A stretch of 64,000 bases of DNA from Ascaris suum (taxonomy: Eukaryota; Nematoda; Chromadorea; Rhabditida; Ascarididae). The stretch is from positions 310,001 to 374,000 of the forward strand of contig CM024182.1 of the NCBI GenBank assembly GCA_013433145.1, given 5' to 3'. The notes beneath the pieces are model-generated. The model searched no databases. It saw only the letters and a program-made list of their open reading frames with translations, and had not been told where the DNA came from. Numbering within the stretch: position 1 is the stretch's first letter; each line of letters starts with the position of its first letter. The translations under genes were made by a program, and so were the position numbers. This document shows positions 58,190 through 64,000 of the stretch, piece after piece.

Positions 58190-61160
58190 AAAACGGACAA
58201 TAAGTTTATGACAGACAAATTAAAGAACTTTAATATCACTACAATTAAAGTTGGTATAATTCGTATGGTGATCGGATACTTTTCAAAAGACTTTTTGTTA
58301 AACTAGAATCAAAATAAACTTGTCACCTTCGATGGAGCGTTATCTAATTCATCGATTAATTTGAATTACAAAATCCAATAAATTTGTTATCCGCTTTATA
58401 CCATTCAAATCAAATTTATTAAAATCTAACAGTCGCTGCTATCACTCCAACACCGTCATTAACTTCAGATGACAATCGCAGATTTGAATGATGATGACAC
58501 GTACATAGAGGAAGGAGCTGATAAACCAATTTATGCACACGTCGTTTTGCAGATTCCCTATTGAATCAGCCAATGTTCATCTAATAAACAGTTTATGAAT
58601 CATTAGCGCAATTCAAGACCATGTTTTCCATAATTGCAGCAATAAAATGTTATTACAGATGAGGAGGTAACCATAAGGCCATCTGAAGGAAACAACTGCC
58701 TGGTCGTTTCCGCATAAACGATGAATGGCACGTATGTTCCGGATTGATATTATCCAAAGAACATTTGCTATGGTTCCTAATGAACTATTCCTTTCATCTT
58801 GATATTGCCTGCTGCTCCATGGAAGGACGAAGGAAGCGTGAGTCACGAGTACCACCAGGGAATTCAAGTCGGAAGAAGTCGTACCAATATGGCAATAAAT
58901 CCTTTCGATGATACCGAGCGATGAGAAAAAGCTAAAAAATCTATCGTCGGAAGCGCAACAAATTTGACGTGATTTTTTGCATATCACAGGAGTTTTGTAT
59001 TCTAAAGTGCAACATTCTGCGCATTGTCGCATGCAAGATATCCGGTGTCCTTCAGTCGAGTTGTTGAAAAGAATCGGCTGAAGTTCCAGGTCTCTATATC
59101 TGATCCTTTTTATACCTCTTAGAAGAACCGCTAGTCAGGGAATTGCTCCGATATTAGGAGGCACACAGAAGTGCAATCCACTCATTAAATAATAGGGCGA
59201 TAAATCAATCAAAGCTTTCTGATCGATTCGTGCAAACATTAGGGAACAGGTAGTCGCACCGTTTCGTCAATACCCTCATCCCTCGTCATTCCCGCTTTTA
59301 AATGTTTCCTGTCTCTATCCCTAAATACATCGTGTGTTCTGATACTAAACGCTTAGATCTGAATTGCTCTGAATTAAGAATATACAATTACGATTCTTAG
59401 CACGGCTCGAATACAACGACGTTTACAATCGGCATCTGCAGTGCTTGGTTCGGTTCATTGTGCACGGCCTTTAGATGTCTCAAATGACTCATCGCGGTTC
59501 GGCCACGAAATCGAATGGTGATGAGAGGTGGGATCTTTGAAGGAGTACGAAAATAGGTATAATACCTTCCAGGAGCATGACCTCATAGCCATTTCCGACA
59601 GAGGATAACCTCAGTGTCCCGTTCCATCTAATAAATTCTATAAGAATGCCGAAATGTACCATTACCAGCAGTGCAGAGTGCAGTATCACGAAATATGTAA
59701 AAGAATGCAAACACGTAAACAAAAATATTTAACATACAAGAGAAGTACGCGTTTGTAAAGCAAAATTCATATAAAAGAAAATATAACATCTACGTCCAAT
59801 CTCGCTAACATTCTCCTCTCTGCAGCTATCGCCGATTTTGTGAGAACACAGATACAAGATACTCGATCAAGGGTAGACTAAATCAAACGCCTATTCACTA
59901 TTGCGTTTTCACCGCACTTGAGGCATTCAGTTAGATTCGACATATTTCGATTTCTTCATTTTTTACCGCCGTCTTTTTACATTCGATCGGCAAATTGCAA
60001 AGTCAATTCCCATGAAAGTTTTGACCGTCACCTGCCGCCACATGGCTACTGAATTAGGCTCGGAAGAGGGGAGGGGGATGAGGAGTGAGAGGAAAGAAGT
60101 TGTCAAACCAGCTTGTCTAACTGAAACTTGTAACATACTGGGTTGAATGCAATTGAAATTATGCTAGGAAGATAATAGATTAGCTCAATATGAATGCATA
60201 AGGGACAAAGAGCGCATAAGAAGAGAAAGGGCAGTCTCTACAAGGGAAAATATTCACTGACACTTAGTTTACCGTTGAAAATACTACCGACGAGAAAAAT
60301 TACCAAGTATGGAATGGCAAACAAATTTAGAAATCCTGGAATAACTGGCTTCGAACTTCTTCCCCCCGCACCTCTCCATCGTCTCCCCACTGCTTCCATC
60401 TTCCTCCTTCCCCCAACTTTCCTCTCCCCACTTCTCTCTCAACTAACTGCTGATACTAAGCTGTTACTTTCGTGGTGCTATGACATTATACTCTGACAAA
60501 TCCGACTAATGCCGCAGCTATTTCACCAATGCAAGCAAATGTAAGTGAAACATGGGAGAAGCTCGATATCCGTAGGAATGTCGTTCAAATAAATTACGGC
60601 CCCACAACGTGAAAAGGCATTCAATGGAAGCGGTGAGTTGTACAAAATATTCATTGACACTATGCGCCATGGTTCACTTCTCTCGGAATCCATCGACTGC
60701 CATCCAGACTGATCTTTTCCAACCAGTCGTCGCATATTGTTTCTTGAGCCTTCAACAAATCAGGTAAAGACCCAACATAATATGCACATCGCATCGAACT
60801 CATAAAGAGGAGCTGCAGTGAACACCAGTTATGACCTATTTGTGGTTGCGCGAAACGACCGAGACCGCGTTTGAATGGAACTTTCCCCCGACTATAAATG
60901 ATTAATATCCTTTAACAGCCTCCGAGCAGTCAGCGAAAGTTCTAAAAATTATTCACAACACAACTTACTACTTATTCAGAATTAAGTTTCATAGACAAGT
61001 TTATAATGTTTGACAGCCGCTCACTATATCAGACGACAAGACAGGAACGATCAGATAATAAGGAATGCATCAACGTAGCACCAGCAAGTGAAATCCGCTA
61101 AGAGGGAAGAAAAATAAGATGAAGAGGCTCAACCCAAAAATTCTGAATGATCCAGCTTAC
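58190..61160. other. Intergenic or unresolved
   Basis: There are only weak minus-strand candidates: 60735-60523 (includes RCGAVIYLNDIPTDIELL) and 59722-59489 (includes WNGTLRLSSVGNGYEVMLLE before a GTATTA donor). They could be later exons of the cistron at 61161-61425, but phases do not connect. The 139-codon minus frame 58613-59032 is not convincing. Confidence 0.35.
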
Positions 61161-61437
61161 TTCTACATAAACTGCTAAACAACATTGCAGGTTTGTGGGA
61201 AAAAAGCAGCCATAACAATCTGGCAGTTTGTGGGAAGGCAACACATATCAAAAAGCCAAACCATAAAAACTGCATGCTTCGCGTTAGAATAACTACAAAT
61301 TGCCTTAATTCCTCCAAGATCTCAATGGCCCAGCCATCCGTCCTTTTTTCCAAAATGTTATAACATAGGTGGCTTGTTTCCGGCGATGGGGCACAAGTAC
61401 CAGTGAAAACTCCAACATGTCCCATGGTGTACGATTT
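61161..61437 (-). CDS. First exon of a possible downstream operon gene
   Basis: ATG at 61425-61423 lies 12 bases after a GGTTCAG acceptor (AG at 61439-61438). The 88-codon frame begins MGHVGVFTGTCAPSPETSHL and includes hydrophobic segments (FLWFGFLICVAF; ARLLWLLFSHK). It ends at an A|GTAAGC donor in phase 1. It starts about 200 bp after the AATAAA of the upstream minus-strand gene, an operon-like distance. Following exons were not identified and I do not recognise the product. It may be a small membrane protein. Confidence 0.4.
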
Positions 61438-61639
61438 CTGAACCGTAGAGTTTGAAGGAAGCGCTATCGAGGTTTCTTTTCCCCACTCACCCCTCTTTAT
61501 ACTCCTCATTAAACACGTCGATGGAAAATGCGATCCCCCTAATCGACAACGAGCTTTTTTCTAGCAAATTTCACCGCAGGGCATTCAGATGACGTAGTTC
61601 AACTGGCCTTACAGAAAAAAAAACCAAAATTAATTTATT
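61438..61639 (-). promoter_or_regulatory. Candidate intercistronic region with poly(A) signal and SL2-type acceptor
   Basis: On the minus strand the order is AATAAA (61639-61634), a T-rich tract (TTTTGGTTTTTTTTCTGTAAGG), about 130 bases, then the GGTTCAG acceptor. Nematode operons show this arrangement, with a U-rich element between cleavage and the SL2 site. This is inferred from sequence alone. Confidence 0.4.
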
Positions 61640-61740
61640 GCTTTACGGCCACAACCCATTTACTACCGCTTTCCTGGAAGTCAAACTGTGTAAGAAAAAT
61701 GTTGCATTTAGAAGAAGCAGATTTTTAAGCCGCCTCGGCA

Positions 61741-63832
61741 TTAGCCTTCCTCCTCGCTCGTAAGAATTGCGGACCCCATAAGCCCGTCGATCTGTGCTCG
61801 AGAGGTAGGGCAAGCTATTTATAAGGAGAAAAACACTGTGAAGCTAACCCTATTCAGTACGATCCCAGAACACGCAATTACAGCTTGTTCGCCTTCGATG
61901 ATGAATCCGTTGCCAAGGTAAGCATCAATCTGTGCGACCACATCCAAAAATTTGCCATCCTTTGAGAAACGCTGCAGGCGACCACTTTTGTCCAATACGA
62001 CTATATCATCCCCATATCTGTACAATATTATTTCAAATATTAAACACCTTGACGCATTAGCTAACCTTCTCACATATCTGCAGCGATATCCCGTCATTGG
62101 CGAGAATGAAGGAAATTGCTAGCGAAATTGATAGGATACAGCATCTTCAAACGATCAAAAGAGACAAATTAAAAACCATGCAAATAAATGAAACAGACCA
62201 GGTCATTTACATGAAAGTTTTTTGAACGAGGAAACAAACACTTTAAAGTCTGATGCGATTTTCGAAAATAAGAGCTTTTTACTGATGGGGGACTATCACA
62301 AATCAACGACATGCATCCTTGGGCAAATTTTCTTGCCAACAATTGAATCTTTATGTTTTGCACAACTTTCAAACTTTTTTCATCACATCTTCAGAAGCTT
62401 TACTGGCTTCTCTACCATTCCTTTGACTATTTTTTCCTGCCGGCATTCCCCTCCGTCTTCATTAATTTCAATCGCTATTCTTCTTCCTTGATAACTGCAT
62501 AAATTCCTAAAAACATTGTGCGATCAGCATCTCTCTCTCTCATCCCCTTCCAATCTGCAAAGAGTAAGGAGAGGTTGCTCATATAAACGGCCGATAGTGC
62601 TCTTCACTAGGAAGATCTAGAACGGCTGAAGTACTAAGTACTTCAGCCTTTCTAGATCTTCCTAGCTTGTTACTTCTCTTTATAATTTATTGAGACCTCC
62701 TTAAATGTATGACTCACAGACACCGACTCAGTGGAAGCGGCAACAGTATTCCACCAAATGAGGTGAACTTACTGATAATGAGTAAATGAGGCACCAGAAT
62801 CATAACGACGGTTTCAACGCACATCACCCACCTCCTTCTTCCCTTCACCGCGAAAAGCAAATTCAGGGCGTATAACTCCTTCCCCTCCCTCTCCTTTACT
62901 CCACAGAACAAACTTCGAACTCTCCATCCCGATGAGTAAAAGTCATTTTTATGCAGTGAATATAAATCAGGCATCCCTTTAATATTTACATAAGACATTG
63001 CCTATTTATTTAAAATAATGCTCTAGTAAAACATAAACAACATCATGCATTTGATCGAACTTAAACTATTCGAAATAAAACAATAAACAAACCGCTGAAT
63101 GGAACGTGGGAAATATATTTCACCATCGTTCTGACCCTTCATTGAGAAGGTCTTTCTGACTGCGTGTTTCGCGACATCAACTATTCGCAACGATTGCCTA
63201 TAAGCAAGTATAAAACAATATTAGCGATAGACAAAGAAAGAATAGCTCCATACTTTTAATATAAAATAGCGATTCGAAGTATGACTTTAAAAACACTAAG
63301 TCGAAATTACGAGAATTGATAAGATCTGAAGGAGGATTTTCTGCTAGAAAAGTGGGCGAATCACACCTATTATCACACATCCTCAATTTGCAAAATGACC
63401 TTTCCCATAATTCTACACAATGTTTCTTAAACAAACACTACACTTCTACCTTGCCCGATTTAAGTTCCCGCACTTTTCCCACGTGAAAATACCTCTATAA
63501 AATATTTACTTCCCTAAAAAGTACAAATAAATGAGGTTAAATAGGTATAGATAGCGTGTAAGATAGCATATAGATAGCATATAGATATAGATAGCATATA
63601 GATTCAAAAGGTATAGATAGCATACAGATTCAGAAACAATGGTGTCTATTTTATGATGAAGTTTAGAGATGTTCATAGAAGGGAAAAACGAGCATACTTG
63701 GAATACATGTTGAGAGGAACCGAACAAGTCGATACGACGATTGTGTTAGGGTCGATTGGACAAACTGCTTGGAAGACGTATTCATCTTCCGATAACACTT
63801 CGTCCCAGCCCAAAGGACAATCAATACTCGTC
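61741..63832 (-). CDS. 3' part of a protein with NHL/beta-propeller-like strands (partial at right edge)
   Basis: Exons on the minus strand: 63832-63698, 62017-61849 and 61791-61741, with phases 2-2 and 0-0 agreeing. The encoded sequence includes WDEVLSEDEYVFQAVCPIDP, then YGDDIVVLDKSGRLQRFSKD and GKFLDVV, the D-x-V-V-x-D-x-x-G-x-x-x-x-F pattern seen in NHL and related six-bladed propellers, and ends MGSAILTSEEEG and TAA (61743-61741). AATAAA follows at 61639-61634. Upstream exons, including any RING/B-box, would lie beyond the window. The NHL assignment is tentative and other propeller families are possible. A further exon could hide in the 1.7-kb intron. Confidence 0.55.
61849..62017 (-). 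CDS. Propeller-like exon
   Basis: TTGTACAG acceptor, phase 2, 56 codons ending AATAGG before GTTAGC. It carries one clear blade-like strand set (DDIVVLDKSGRLQRFSKDGK) and a following hydrophobic strand (GNGFIIEGEQAVIACSGIVL). Confidence 0.7.
62607..62665. repeat. 59-bp near-perfect palindrome in an intron
   Basis: CTAGGAAGATCTAGAACGGC... (62607-62635) pairs with ...GCCTTTCTAGATCTTCCTAG (62637-62665) with a single mismatch and essentially no loop, centred on AGTACT-A-AGTACT. It is a likely cruciform or foldback element. Confidence 0.9.
63541..63632. repeat. TAGATAGCATA tandem repeat
   Basis: GTATAGATAGC and ATAGATAGCATATAGAT units recur six or more times with small changes, including two longer GGTATAGATAGCATA...GATTCA copies. 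Confidence 0.85.
63698..63832 (-). CDS. Upstream propeller-gene exon
   Basis: TTGTTTAG acceptor, phase 2 in; 44 codons (DCPLGWDEVLSEDEYVFQAV, CPIDPNTIVVSTC) ending CCAA before GTATGC in phase 2, which joins the 62017 exon as ...NMYSK-YGDD.... A plus-strand frame over it is a shadow. Confidence 0.65.
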
Positions 63833-63879
63833 CTAAACAAACATCTAGTCACCTCGGAAATATATCGCATAACGATATA

Positions 63880-64000
63880 ACCCTATTCATAGAGAATAAC
63901 AGTAAAGCCATAATATAACACAGAACACATAATATAGCACACTATACATGAATATAACACATGACATAACAATAAAATAACGCAGCTCCCATCTAAACAT
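63880..64000. other. AT-rich right edge
   Basis: Repeated ATAACAC and ATATAACAC words; no exon is seen. It is presumably intron of the propeller gene. Confidence 0.5.

Noticed and set aside
58613..59032. 139-codon minus-strand ORF
   Set aside because: No domain, no splice borders, and the overlapping sequence is not coding-like; length alone is not enough.
1..64000. CRISPR array, prophage or bacterial operon
   Set aside because: No direct-repeat/spacer array and no bacterial gene organisation; introns and gene families are animal.

Overview
The window looks like nuclear DNA from a nematode, most likely a clade V (strongylid/hookworm-like) species. This is inferred from several things: short exons split by introns of about 50 bp to over 1.8 kb; TTTCAG/TTACAG acceptors; start codons a few bases after apparent spliced-leader acceptors; a PTP of the type expanded in nematodes; and AT-rich, repeat-rich spacers. 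All exons were read by eye from motifs, splice consensus and reading-phase agreement. No alignment or transcript data were available.

Five genes can be supported. (1) A plus-strand tandem CCCH zinc-finger RNA-binding protein (about 7.7-11.7 kb), whose two fingers lie on separate exons joined across a GC-AG intron. (2) A plus-strand non-receptor-type protein tyrosine phosphatase (20.0-28.0 kb) with intact WPD, HCSAGIGRTG and Q-loop motifs and a Lys/Glu-rich N-terminal exon; the whole model sums to 508 residues in frame. (3) A minus-strand inactive rhomboid (iRhom/RHBDF family; 31.7-54.9 kb), 22 exons and about 950 residues, with the iRhom homology domain and a GPAG sequence in place of the serine-protease GxSG. 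One internal splice junction is unresolved, and there are signs of alternative first exons. (4) The 3' exons of a minus-strand protein with NHL/beta-propeller-like strands (61.7-63.8 kb), running off the right edge. (5) A possible downstream minus-strand cistron (61.2-61.4 kb), placed about 200 bp after the poly(A) signal of gene 4 in a way that suggests an SL2-type operon.

Region by region: 0-7.7 kb is mostly non-genic, with a long AT microsatellite, a perfect hairpin and a few coding-like fragments. CCCH gene to 11.7 kb. 11.7-20 kb is a spacer with one strong inverted repeat and unassigned coding-like segments. PTP to 28.0 kb. 28-31.7 kb is the spacer between the convergent PTP and iRhom genes, with tandem repeats, hairpins, poly-C tracts and a frameshifted ORF of unknown origin. 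iRhom to 54.9 kb, with a decayed element ORF antisense in one intron. 55-61 kb is AT-rich with one possible terminal exon. 61-64 kb is the propeller gene and candidate downstream cistron.

The genes do not form an obvious pathway. The CCCH protein would act on mRNA, the PTP on phosphotyrosine signalling, and the iRhom in the ER/secretory route on client trafficking such as ADAM17-type proteases and EGF-like ligands. No CRISPR array, phage, intact transposase or confident tRNA/rRNA gene was seen.
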